From positions 1-26,301 of the IMG/VR virus record IMGVR_UViG_3300048586_000625: 26,301 nucleotides of DNA, one strand, 5' to 3'. A program made the position numbers and the translations under genes. Positions 13,585-21,470 of the stretch are shown here, piece by piece. Under the pieces are notes generated by a model, which was given only the letters and a program-made list of their open reading frames with translations, had not been told where the DNA came from and ran no database searches. The stretch's first letter is position 1. Every line of letters begins with the position of its first letter. The stretch comes from a virus.

Positions 13585-14481
13585 TTACGGTTTGACAATG
13601 CGCTTGAGGGCGTCGGTTTTTGCCGGAGCGAAGCCGTAAAGACATTCGAGGGTGACGAAGATCTTGTTGGCGCGGGTGTCGGTGAAGCGCAGGTAGCCGA
13701 AGGTCATGCCCGTGGTGGGATCGGTAACGGCACCTGCTTGCTGATAATCGGCTACTGGTTGCAGGTAGCGCATGGCCACCGCGACGGCGCTGGAGTGGGC
13801 GGCGAAGCCGACGAGCTTTTCCGCGTGATCCGACGGGATGAGGGTCGTTTCATGGAGGTTGAATCCAGCGATCCGTTTGACCATGCCTTCGGTGACGGCC
13901 GGAGCGTTGAGGTTCAGGTTGAAACTCTTGGCGACCACATCATCGGCGAGCATGTTGGTGTAGTAACCGGAGTCCAGAATCAGCGACCGCGGGTTGGGCG
14001 GCATCTTGGCAATTCCGCAGGCATCGCGCAGGCTGAGCACCTTCTTGTAATCGAATGCGGTAGCGGCGAGCGCGGCGATGCCAGGAGCGCCGAAGTTGGC
14101 GAGCGTGATGCAACTGAAGATGTCCACCAGCACATCCTGGGCAAGTTGTTGGGCGGCGGCCTCCACCAGGGCTTCGAGCGCGTTGAGCGAGGTCTCGGCG
14201 GATTCCCGGGCGGTGACGTGGACGGTCTTGTATTTGTGGCGGTTGAGCGTGACAGGAACCACGGTGACCGTGGAGTCGGCATTGGCCGAATAGTCGCCTG
14301 CGAAGTCGCTCGACGTGCTGGGCGCGCCGACGAGCGGGACGCGCACGGTGTCGAGCTTGTCGGCCGGCATCGGGCTGAAGTCGGTGGAGAACGCCGTGAC
14401 CGGCAGGAGATTCGACATGAAGGGCATGAGCGCCCGTTGGGCGACCTTGATGTCTTTGACGTTGGTGAGGGTGTTGGACAT
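13585..14481 (-). CDS. Major capsid protein (HK97-like fold)
   Basis: A 298-residue protein. It follows protease and scaffold, has a helical N-terminal arm (LTNVKDIKVAQRALMPFMSNLL), a strand-rich region, then a long helix (ETSLNALEALVEAAAQQLAQDVLVDIFSC, the spine-helix position) and C-terminal strands with KRIAGFNLHETTLIP and NKIFVTLECLYGF. This is the arrangement of HK97-fold capsid proteins. Length fits a small major capsid protein. No separate decoration (gpD) gene exists. A strong terminator follows. Confidence 0.8.
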   Translation of the reverse strand: MSNTLTNVKDIKVAQRALMPFMSNLLPVTAFSTDFSPMPADKLDTVRVPLVGAPSTSSDFAGDYSANADSTVTVVPVTLNRHKYKTVHVTARESAETSLNALEALVEAAAQQLAQDVLVDIFSCITLANFGAPGIAALAATAFDYKKVLSLRDACGIAKMPPNPRSLILDSGYYTNMLADDVVAKSFNLNLNAPAVTEGMVKRIAGFNLHETTLIPSDHAEKLVGFAAHSSAVAVAMRYLQPVADYQQAGAVTDPTTGMTFGYLRFTDTRANKIFVTLECLYGFAPAKTDALKRIVKP

Positions 14482-14490
14482 GGCGTGTTA

Positions 14491-14982
14491 TCAGGCTTGG
14501 TGTTTGAGGATGAGGGCTTGTTGTTCCGGAGTGAGCTTGCGCCAGAAGGCGGTCTGCTCGGCGGGATCGGTGATGGCGGCAAAACGCGCGTGGAGATCCG
14601 CAGCCTGGGAGGCATCTCCGGCAGGGGTCACCTGGGCGGGCATCGTGGTGCCGGTGGAGGCGACGACGCGGGCGACTTCGAGTTGGAGCTTGCGGTCGAA
14701 GTCGGACTGCGATGCTTCCAGCTCGGTGATGCGGGTTTGCATCAATGCAACACGGGCGCTGGCGGAATCTCGCTCGGTGATGAGATTGGCGGCTTGGTTT
14801 TTCGCCTCGTCACGCTCGGCCTTGAGTGTGTCGATTTCGGCGGCAAGCAACTCCACTTCGCCCCGCAGGGAATCGACGCTGGTCGATGCCTCATTGAGCA
14901 GTTCGGTCTGGGCTTGGTGGTCCCGCTGCAGGTTGGCGACCTGGGTGCGGGCTTCGGCGAGTTCGTCTTCGATGGTCTTCAT
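14491..14982 (-). CDS. Nested capsid scaffold protein from an internal start (inferred)
   Basis: In frame with the protease gene, an ATG at codon 274 (MKTIEDELAEARTQ) begins a 163-residue coiled-coil protein, as lambda Nu3 is made inside gene C. The evidence that it is used is that the same RTTGACA motif found before other phage genes lies 14 nt upstream, inside protease codons for SVDTGSRS. The scaffold would be made in excess over protease and share its C-terminal capsid-binding end. Confidence 0.7.
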   Translation of the reverse strand: MKTIEDELAEARTQVANLQRDHQAQTELLNEASTSVDSLRGEVELLAAEIDTLKAERDEAKNQAANLITERDSASARVALMQTRITELEASQSDFDRKLQLEVARVVASTGTTMPAQVTPAGDASQAADLHARFAAITDPAEQTAFWRKLTPEQQALILKHQA

Positions 14983-15801
14983 CGACCGTGATCCCGTGTC
15001 AACCGACGCGTGATAGACGCGCAGGCGGCGCATCGCGTCGGCGCGGTCGGGAACCATGCCCGCGAGGTTGTGGCGCTGGGCTTGCTTGCCGCTAAATGCC
15101 TGACCTTCCATCGCCTCGGCAGGAATCGCACGGCCACGGGAAAGCACTGCGTCGTGAAACTCAGCGGCGATTTCGGCGAGGTTCGATTGAATCAACTCGC
15201 GCTGATCATCTGTTAGCGGAGTGCCGGGCGCACCCATCGCCTTGTATTTGCCGACGGAGAAGACCTCGACCTTGATGCCCGCTTTATCGAGGGCCGCGCT
15301 ATTGTCGATCACCGCCTGCACGACGCCAATGGATCCGACCTGGGCGGAGGGCGTGGCGTAGATCGCGCGGGCCTGGCTGGCGATCCAATAGGCCGCCGAA
15401 CACATCAAACCGGAAGAGAACGCATAGACTGGCTTGCTTCCATTCAAAGCCTTCACCGCCGCCGCGAGTTCCGGAGTGCCGGCCACGGTACCGCCGGGTG
15501 AGTCGATGTTGAGAAACACCGCCTTGATGTCGTCGCGTTCCCCCGCTTCACGCAAAGCTTCACCGATGTCTTCGGAACTGGTCGCACCGAAGAAGATGCG
15601 TGCAAAGAGGTCGGGCTTGCGAAGGATTGGCCCTTCGATGGCAACCACGCCGATGCCATCCTCAATGGTAAGCAGCGGGCTTTCGGCTGCCTGCTTCGGG
15701 AGGAATCCGCCGCGATCTACCAGTCCCCGCAAGGACGCGGCCATGGATTGCAGCGCTTCAGGTTGGATCAGCCACTCGCGATGTTGAATTACCGGGTTCA
15801 C
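14491..15801 (-). CDS. S49-family prohead protease with C-terminal scaffold domain
   Basis: A 436-residue protein with two parts. Residues 50-270 form a ClpP-like S49 peptidase: NIDSPGG at 99-104, the nucleophile Ser135 in MCSAAYWIAS and Lys187 in VGKYKAMG. The Ser-Lys spacing of 52 equals that in B. subtilis SppA (Ser147-Lys199). Residues 274-436 are a long coiled coil (heptad-rich LAEARTQVANLQ onwards) with a short C-terminal helical region, the usual form of a capsid scaffold. In lambda the protease C and scaffold Nu3 are likewise nested. It degrades scaffold and matures the prohead. The start is GTG at 15801, 13 nt after RTTGACA. Confidence 0.85.
   Translation of the reverse strand: MNPVIQHREWLIQPEALQSMAASLRGLVDRGGFLPKQAAESPLLTIEDGIGVVAIEGPILRKPDLFARIFFGATSSEDIGEALREAGERDDIKAVFLNIDSPGGTVAGTPELAAAVKALNGSKPVYAFSSGLMCSAAYWIASQARAIYATPSAQVGSIGVVQAVIDNSAALDKAGIKVEVFSVGKYKAMGAPGTPLTDDQRELIQSNLAEIAAEFHDAVLSRGRAIPAEAMEGQAFSGKQAQRHNLAGMVPDRADAMRRLRVYHASVDTGSRSMKTIEDELAEARTQVANLQRDHQAQTELLNEASTSVDSLRGEVELLAAEIDTLKAERDEAKNQAANLITERDSASARVALMQTRITELEASQSDFDRKLQLEVARVVASTGTTMPAQVTPAGDASQAADLHARFAAITDPAEQTAFWRKLTPEQQALILKHQA
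14997..15003 (-). repeat. RTTGACA junction motif, before the internal scaffold start
   Basis: GTTGACA 14 nt upstream of ATG 14982, at the boundary between protease and scaffold domains, within the protease reading frame. Confidence 0.65.
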
Positions 15802-15907
15802 GCCCGGGTGGCGTTGTCAACGGGCAGTCGTCACCCTGAAAATTTCGAAGTCCACGTCTCAGATGTTTTGCGCCAACAGCAGCAACTGGCACTGCCGCTC
15901 CCCGCTT
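15802..15907 (-). other. Cargo-protease gap
   Basis: A 106-nt non-coding gap between the lipase-like gene and the protease. It holds one RTTGACA copy (15815-15821) and no convincing terminator or promoter. The sequence around the motif matches the orphan copy at the portal end over 14 of 16 nt (TGTCAACGG-x-CAG-x-CG on the plus strand). Confidence 0.5.
15815..15821 (-). repeat. RTTGACA junction motif, before the protease; right of cargo
   Basis: GTTGACA 13 nt before the protease GTG, one of the two copies that bracket the cargo genes. Confidence 0.7.
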
Positions 15908-18223
15908 CTATTTCTTCAGCCTGAAAAACGCCTTGTCGTTCCCGGAAACGTCAAAAGTCATTCGATGGAAGAATTCCGATGCCGTCGGTTGTTCCGTAAC
16001 GGTCGCCCATCCGTTTGGATCGCTCAGGTCGGTTGTGGTTTCAATCGTCCAGTCGAGGGAGGACAGTGGCCATGATGCGGTGAGCAGATTGCCGGATTTC
16101 TCCAGACTGAGCTGGGGCCGCGGCGGAATGTAAAACTGGATGTTCCGGACGCTCAAAGTCCCCGCAGGTGGAGCGCTGACACCGTTCAACGCGAATACAA
16201 GGTCCACCATCTGGTTGCGGAAATCGGATGCCGGGATCACGGGCGTGCCGTTCCATGCGCCTTCATCCAGAAACTTCGCCTCCATGGTGTATTCGTTGCT
16301 GGTATTGATGCCCATGGTCATGAACTCGTCCACCGCCGATCCGCTAATGCTGTATTCAAACGACACACCCACCGCCTCGTTCGGCACTTGCACCGGGATG
16401 ATCGTGTAAACCGGTCCTTCGTTGGAATAGGGCACCGGTGCCGCCTGCACCCCGTCTGGAAGCTGTTGCGGCTGCGGAGCCCCAGGCTGGATACTGAACT
16501 GGAAGTCCCAGTTGGCCTGCAAATCAGTGGCAACCGACTGACTCGTAGGCGCGAAATACGCAGCCGTGGAGCCCGCTGTTCCGAGATAAACCGGTGTGCC
16601 TTTCGGGAACGAGAAACTTTCTCCGAAGTTAGCGACCATCTCGCCAGCGTATTGGATTCCATTCATATAAGTGCCTTGCACCGCTGTACCGATAGCGTGA
16701 AGCCCCTGTGCCGCCTTGAGGGTTGGGTAGGCGATGAGACGACTTGAACTCGCCGCCGCTTGTGTCGAAAACGCAGTGAAAAGGTTGGTCACATTCAGGT
16801 TCATTTCCCGCGCGTCGGTCTCCAAGCTTTGCAGGTAATAGGCCGGAGCAATCGGAGCCTGCCTTATCGAATTGCGCTCAAACGACCAGCGATGTCCCAT
16901 CGCGCTCGAAAGCGGATTGCGAATTGTTTCCCCATACCACTCGTAGGCGTAGCCATGAGGTGAGAACAAGCTTTCAGATAAGCCAGCATGATTCTTGCGC
17001 CACAACATCACATTAACCGCCTCGGAGTGTGGCAAACCCACCTCGCTGATGTAGTTATCGATCCACGTCCAGTTTTTCGGTATCACCTTGGACCAGAAGT
17101 TACGCAACTGGTCGGCACCATTCGTTTGCGTAAACTTATCGAATCCAATAAGTGGGTCGAACATCACATGGATCCCCTTCACTGCCGTGACCAGTTCCGC
17201 CTGATCGAACAAAGTCATGTGAGTATTGGCCGGGTCGAAGGCTTGACTCGTTTGCCTTGCATCACCTCTTGGCCGCTGGTCGCCGTGGATGTAGTCGGCG
17301 GCGGCACAGTTCACGAGCGTGCCGAGACTGTGTCCGAGAAAATGGATCGGTTTGCCGTAATCTTGCCCGAGTGTGTCCATCACAGCGCCACCGAGCGCCG
17401 ATCCTTCACTCACGGTACGAGCTGCAGCCGCGGCTGGTGAAAGCTGGGCGGCATTACCACGCCAATCCCAGGCCAGTATATTGGCCTTAGATGCGTATGC
17501 TTGCGCCAATGCTGCTGCCATCGGGGTTGGCCAGGCCTCAGAACTGCTGTTCCAACCGTGGGTCATCACGATGGTCATTTTGTTCCGGTCAACCGCTGTC
17601 CCAACCAACACCTTCAACTGCGCGTTGGTTGGTGTTACAGGCTGCGCCGTCTGCGACTCTGAAAGCGTCTGGGTGGCAGCAAGAAGCGCGGGTGGCACAG
17701 GCTGCGGCTCAAGCGGAGCATCATAGACGATGAGGCGGGCGTCGGAACTCGTCACGGAGCCCTGCGCGTTACTCACCACCACTGAATAGAGGCCGGAGTT
17801 GCCGGTCTGCACGCTGTCAAGGGCGATGGCAGCACCCTTGGTGTCTGCCAGGGGCTGGCCATTAAGCCTCCACTGGTAGGACAGCGGCTGGGTGGCATCG
17901 GCAGCTACGGAAAGCGTGACATTCGAGCCGACTCTGGCCAACTGACTGGCAGGCTGGGTGACGATCCGGGGTGGCCCGTTGAAGTAGTAGCTGACCGGCG
18001 GGCTGGACGCGAAGTCCACGTTTTCGTCACCCAGCCAGTCGAAGAATTGGTAGCTGACCACCGGGCTGATGATTTCCGTGCCCGAGCCTGGGTTGTCCAG
18101 TGAATCGAAAAACTGGTAGCTGACAACCGGCGAGAAAGCATCGGTATCCGCTGCCAGCAGCCTGCCTGCTGTGAACAACAGCAGGACGCAGCGCAGAAAA
18201 TATTGGCGAATTCCTCGATTCAT
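15908..18223 (-). CDS. Secreted Ig-domain alpha/beta-hydrolase (lipase-like), cargo
   Basis: A 771-residue exported protein; ATG 18223 gives a signal peptide (basic MNRGIRQYFLR, hydrophobic to about 24, AA-x processing zone LLAAD). Residues 31-82 carry three PVVSYQFFD/PPVSYYFN-type repeats. An Ig-like domain follows (about 85-168: YQWRLNGQPL, then SGLYSVVVSNAQG). Then comes an alpha/beta-hydrolase with oxyanion HGW (222-224), GHSLG (297-301, nucleophile Ser299) and a large C-terminal beta domain. It ends in a DWTIETTTDL-type module common in Verrucomicrobiota secreted proteins. It has nothing to do with virions; it is likely a host-lifestyle gene carried by the phage. Substrate unknown. Confidence 0.75.
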   Translation of the reverse strand: MNRGIRQYFLRCVLLLFTAGRLLAADTDAFSPVVSYQFFDSLDNPGSGTEIISPVVSYQFFDWLGDENVDFASSPPVSYYFNGPPRIVTQPASQLARVGSNVTLSVAADATQPLSYQWRLNGQPLADTKGAAIALDSVQTGNSGLYSVVVSNAQGSVTSSDARLIVYDAPLEPQPVPPALLAATQTLSESQTAQPVTPTNAQLKVLVGTAVDRNKMTIVMTHGWNSSSEAWPTPMAAALAQAYASKANILAWDWRGNAAQLSPAAAAARTVSEGSALGGAVMDTLGQDYGKPIHFLGHSLGTLVNCAAADYIHGDQRPRGDARQTSQAFDPANTHMTLFDQAELVTAVKGIHVMFDPLIGFDKFTQTNGADQLRNFWSKVIPKNWTWIDNYISEVGLPHSEAVNVMLWRKNHAGLSESLFSPHGYAYEWYGETIRNPLSSAMGHRWSFERNSIRQAPIAPAYYLQSLETDAREMNLNVTNLFTAFSTQAAASSSRLIAYPTLKAAQGLHAIGTAVQGTYMNGIQYAGEMVANFGESFSFPKGTPVYLGTAGSTAAYFAPTSQSVATDLQANWDFQFSIQPGAPQPQQLPDGVQAAPVPYSNEGPVYTIIPVQVPNEAVGVSFEYSISGSAVDEFMTMGINTSNEYTMEAKFLDEGAWNGTPVIPASDFRNQMVDLVFALNGVSAPPAGTLSVRNIQFYIPPRPQLSLEKSGNLLTASWPLSSLDWTIETTTDLSDPNGWATVTEQPTASEFFHRMTFDVSGNDKAFFRLKK

Positions 18224-18254
18224 GATGGCCGTCCAAGACGCATTTTTCAATCGA

Positions 18255-19610
18255 TCACCGGGCCGCAAGAGCGTTGTATCGCTTTCCCGATTCCGTGATG
18301 TAGGCAATTTGCTGGGCACCTCCGAGTGCCGCAGTGACTTCGATTTTCGCGAACCTTTCCCCATCCGCTGTCCAACCGGTCTGGGCAAGCGACTTGGTTC
18401 TCAGTTCTTTCGACGATGTGTCCGCCCCAAGCCCTGCAAGTCCACTCACGCATTTAGCATAAATAGTGCCGCCTCCGCGCGGCATATTCAGCGACACCGT
18501 TGCGGTGCTCGCGGCGGCAGTGCCGGCGTTGTTGAGTCCGACGGCCTGCACAGCGGCTCCGTTCACCGGTTGCACAACGATCGTGATCTCGGAGTTGAGC
18601 GGGACGTTCGTGCAACCTACGATGATCGACACCGGATTCGTCTGCTGCGCCGGAACGATGACATCGGGATTCGCCAGCACGCCGGAAGGATTCACCGCCA
18701 CCGCGACCCCTGCGACGCTTTGAATGGCTAACTGAATCCCTTGGCCGGGCGCGGGGAGGATGATGGGTTGGAAGCCTTGCGAAATGCTCCCGGCGATATT
18801 ACCCCCAAACTGATTATCGAGAACGTCTATTCGCACTCGTCCTGAACCGCCTGAGTTGCCACCGCCTCCAGCGCTAGCAGAAATACTTCCATAACCTTTC
18901 AGAGTCTGTGACACCAGCCGAATTCCTCCGCCGGAACCAGCTCCTGAAAGAGTCGAGCTGCCATTCCCCCAATTAGCTCGTTCTCCATTGCCCCCTGAAG
19001 CGTTAATAGTGCCATTCACCTCGATGAACACCGTGGCTGCAATTAGAAGTGCGCCACCACCTCCGCCTCCTCCCCATGGGGGGAACTTTACACCACCTCC
19101 ACCTGATCCACCAATTAAGGGGACAAGGAATTGATTTCCGTATAGTGTTCCCGTAGCATTACCAACTCCCAACGAGGCGAACGAGCCCCCGCCACTTGAA
19201 GCATAGTTGCTATAATTACTCGGATCGCCTCCACCAGGTCCCTGACCTCGACTTGGATTGCTGCCCCCACTTCCGCCCCGCCATCCGCCTGGTCCACCTT
19301 CAGCACCAGCCGCAAGTCCAGCTACTGGGTCACCTGATAAAGAAACTGTTCCGGCAATCACACACTCCCCCTGCACCAACCACACCACCGGCGTGTTCGC
19401 CGCGTTTGGCTTAAAGGTGACGGTAACGCCGGAGGGGATGTTGACCGCCGTGTAGTGATAGATCCCGTCCGGGTGGTCGGCCATGTCGATCTCGACATTT
19501 TGAGTCGGGTTGAAGGCTCCGTCGTTGCCATTGCTGCCGCTGTTGACTTGGGAAGTGGCAGACAGGGTGGAGGCAAGCAGGACCACGCCAAGAAGCAGTG
19601 CGTTTTTCAT
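18255..19610 (-). CDS. Secreted glycine-rich protein, cargo
   Basis: A 451-residue exported protein starting at ATG 19610 (MKNALLLGVVLLASTLSATSQ, a clear signal peptide). The N-terminal domain has strand repeats (PSGVTVTFKPNAANTPVVWL, VIAGTVSLSG) like beta-helix or pectate-lyase-type surface proteins. A long Gly/Ser-rich section follows (GGGGG runs around the middle), then an Ig-like or beta C-terminal part ending KRYNALAAR. It precedes the lipase-like gene by 31 nt and was probably acquired with it. A collagen-like or adhesive surface role is possible but not shown. Confidence 0.65.
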   Translation of the reverse strand: MKNALLLGVVLLASTLSATSQVNSGSNGNDGAFNPTQNVEIDMADHPDGIYHYTAVNIPSGVTVTFKPNAANTPVVWLVQGECVIAGTVSLSGDPVAGLAAGAEGGPGGWRGGSGGSNPSRGQGPGGGDPSNYSNYASSGGGSFASLGVGNATGTLYGNQFLVPLIGGSGGGGVKFPPWGGGGGGGALLIAATVFIEVNGTINASGGNGERANWGNGSSTLSGAGSGGGIRLVSQTLKGYGSISASAGGGGNSGGSGRVRIDVLDNQFGGNIAGSISQGFQPIILPAPGQGIQLAIQSVAGVAVAVNPSGVLANPDVIVPAQQTNPVSIIVGCTNVPLNSEITIVVQPVNGAAVQAVGLNNAGTAAASTATVSLNMPRGGGTIYAKCVSGLAGLGADTSSKELRTKSLAQTGWTADGERFAKIEVTAALGGAQQIAYITESGKRYNALAAR

Positions 19611-19754
19611 GCGGAGAAAGGTTGGAGTTAGTCGTGACAAGCCGACTGACGGAATGATGAAAAATGCGGAGCTGCAGGACCAGCCAAAAATAACAACAAA
19701 TACCAACTGTGTTTCCCCGGATTTTTGACTCTCTCTGGTCCCAAAAACGCAGTG
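19611..19754 (-). promoter_or_regulatory. AT-rich gap upstream of the cargo genes
   Basis: A 144-nt non-coding gap that starts with an orphan RTTGACA copy at the portal stop. It is more AT-rich than its surroundings (a run like TTGTTGTTATTTTTGG on the minus strand), which suits a promoter for the cargo genes, but no confident -35/-10 pair was found. GGACCAG and CTGGTCC form a loose inverted repeat about 50 nt apart. Confidence 0.4.
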
Positions 19755-19759
19755 TCAAC
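19753..19759 (-). repeat. RTTGACA junction motif, orphan copy at the portal end
   Basis: GTTGACA whose TGA is the portal stop. No start codon lies 13-16 nt downstream; instead the cargo begins. The only copy without a gene behind it. Confidence 0.75.
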
Positions 19760-21191
19760 GGCCAGACGGTGGCTCTTCCGGGTCGGGCAGAGTGACGGGC
19801 ATGCCATTCGGTTTCCAGAGCATGTCCACCGGCACTCCGTATTTCGCCGCTGTATCCAGGATGAGCTTGGCATCGCTGGCGCGGCGTTCGATTTCCTCGC
19901 CAAAGTCTGCACCCTGTTCGTTGAAATGATCCGACAGGGTTTTCAGGCCCATTTCCACATCGGCACGGTTTTGTTGCGCCTCGCGTCCGGCGTCCACAGT
20001 CACGCGCTTGGGAGGAACGGAGCTGATCTTCCACCAGCCTGGCACCGGTGGCAGGAATCCGCGGGCAATGGCATCGCCGATCACATAGGCCCAGACCGGT
20101 TTGATGAGTCGGCTTTCGAGAATCATCTGGCGGAACGAGAAGCGGCGATCCGCCTTGGCCACAACCAATCGCACGCCGGCTCCACCGACCTTGCTGGAAT
20201 CGGCCGCGAACTCAAAGGGGATCATGCCCAGAGCGGAGTCCCGTCGCAGGTATTCGAGGAAACCGGTGAAGGTTGGCGACGGACGGTTCGACTGGAAGCT
20301 GTCGAGTGACTCGTCGGGTTTGAGAGCGACCAGTTTGCCACCGACGATGCGTTGCAACGAAACCGGATCGCTGGACTCACTGCCTACCGCGCCGCCGACC
20401 ACGAAGTCGCCGTTGTCGTCGATCTCACCGCGAGCCGTCTTGAGAATGCGAGCCACGTCCGCATTGTCTTTGACCGCGTGCTTTTCGAGAGCGAGCAATT
20501 CCATTTCGTCGATCACATGATTGATCGAGTGCTGGATTGTCGGGTGAGAGCGGACACCGCCGGCCCACTCGGGTTCGTGGATATGGAGAACCGACGCGGC
20601 TGGTAAATCACGGTGTTTGCTGTTGTCTTCCAACGTCCGATAAAAAACCGGTGCGCCCCACGCATCGAGGCCGACTCCGTCGATGGTTTCCTGTGAACCG
20701 AACTGGTCGCCTACGCGGTGGGATTCGATCAACTGGATGCGTGGTTCGCCTTGGGCGTCGCGAGTCTTGTGGATGAAATACTCGCCGTCGATGTCCATGC
20801 CCCGGCAGACGAGAGTCTGGCATTCCTCGAACGAAAACCGCCGCGTCACTTCACAGCGGGGCGACCACATCGCGAAATAGGCTTCCGCCGCCCGGTTCCA
20901 CACCGGATCGGGTGATTGCGCCTGGACGCGGATGCCGTCGCCGGTCGAGTAAATCGCCATGTTGGCGACCAACTCCCGCACGAATCCGCTGTTCTTGTGC
21001 ATGTATCGCGACTTGCGAACCAGCTCGGCGCGGACACCCGGCGTGAGTTCGTTTCGGGCGTCGGTTGGTGATGCTCCCGGCACACTGCCGCGACGTGGAG
21101 ACCAGTTTGCCGACTCGTATGGGGAGCCCCACGCCTTCGGAACGAGAATCGGCGGCAAAAGCAGGTGCGCGAAGTGTTTGAAGCGGTTCAT
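19755..21191 (-). CDS. Portal protein (lambda gpB-like)
   Basis: A 478-residue protein of the lambda-type portal family. Features: an N-terminal PRRGSVPGASPTDARNELTPGVR, RSRYMHKNSGFVRELVANMAIYSTGDG (the usual core entry), FSFEECQTLVCRGMDIDGEYF, and a DIDGEYFIHK beta section with IQLIESHRVGD. It forms the 12-subunit ring through which DNA enters and to which the terminase docks. The ATG at 21191 overlaps the stop of the gpW-like gene (ATGA). The stop lies in RTTGACA. Confidence 0.85.
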   Translation of the reverse strand: MNRFKHFAHLLLPPILVPKAWGSPYESANWSPRRGSVPGASPTDARNELTPGVRAELVRKSRYMHKNSGFVRELVANMAIYSTGDGIRVQAQSPDPVWNRAAEAYFAMWSPRCEVTRRFSFEECQTLVCRGMDIDGEYFIHKTRDAQGEPRIQLIESHRVGDQFGSQETIDGVGLDAWGAPVFYRTLEDNSKHRDLPAASVLHIHEPEWAGGVRSHPTIQHSINHVIDEMELLALEKHAVKDNADVARILKTARGEIDDNGDFVVGGAVGSESSDPVSLQRIVGGKLVALKPDESLDSFQSNRPSPTFTGFLEYLRRDSALGMIPFEFAADSSKVGGAGVRLVVAKADRRFSFRQMILESRLIKPVWAYVIGDAIARGFLPPVPGWWKISSVPPKRVTVDAGREAQQNRADVEMGLKTLSDHFNEQGADFGEEIERRASDAKLILDTAAKYGVPVDMLWKPNGMPVTLPDPEEPPSGR

Positions 21192-21448
21192 TTCGGCAGG
21201 TGTCCGGAGATGAAGGAGGCTGCGGCGATGCGGGGTTTGCCGTAGGTGGCGGGATCGAGCACGCGGAGCGCATGGCCGCATTCCTCAAGCACCTGATCGA
21301 CCGGCATGGTGAACTGCTTCGAAGCCGAGCTGCCCGCCTCGTTCCAGGTCATGAGGGTTTTGCCCTCGATCAGAAATTCCTTCGCCCGCTGCTGGATCGC
21401 GAGCACTTCGGAAATCGTGAAGCCGGTGATGAAGAGTCCGCGTGCCAT
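21188..21448 (-). CDS. gpW-like head-tail joining protein
   Basis: An 86-residue protein lying between terminase/lysis and portal, which is where lambda W sits (A-W-B). It has an N-terminal strand-helix pattern (FTISEVLAIQQRAKEFLIEGKTLMTWNEAGS) and a C-terminal helix, a size and layout in keeping with gpW (about 68 residues in lambda). Sequence similarity is too weak to be sure by eye. The start is 13 nt after RTTGACA, and its stop overlaps the portal ATG. Confidence 0.55.
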   Translation of the reverse strand: MARGLFITGFTISEVLAIQQRAKEFLIEGKTLMTWNEAGSSASKQFTMPVDQVLEECGHALRVLDPATYGKPRIAAASFISGHLPK

Positions 21449-21461
21449 GTCAGGTTGCGCC

Positions 21462-21468
21462 TGTCAAC
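21462..21468 (-). repeat. RTTGACA junction motif, before the gpW-like gene
   Basis: GTTGACA 13 nt before the ATG, and 3 nt past the (restored) endopeptidase stop. Confidence 0.7.
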
Positions 21469-21470
21469 GG

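Noticed and set aside
13561-14991. Long open frame on the plus strand (476 codons) opposite capsid and scaffold genes
   Set aside because: It lies antisense to well-supported genes, is rich in Gly/Val/Glu as expected from reverse reading of GC-rich codons, and shows no domain. Similar long antisense frames occur at 104-946 and 22903-23817.
16388-18731. Several plus-strand frames opposite the cargo genes
   Set aside because: No domains or start signals; they are shadows of the secreted protein genes.
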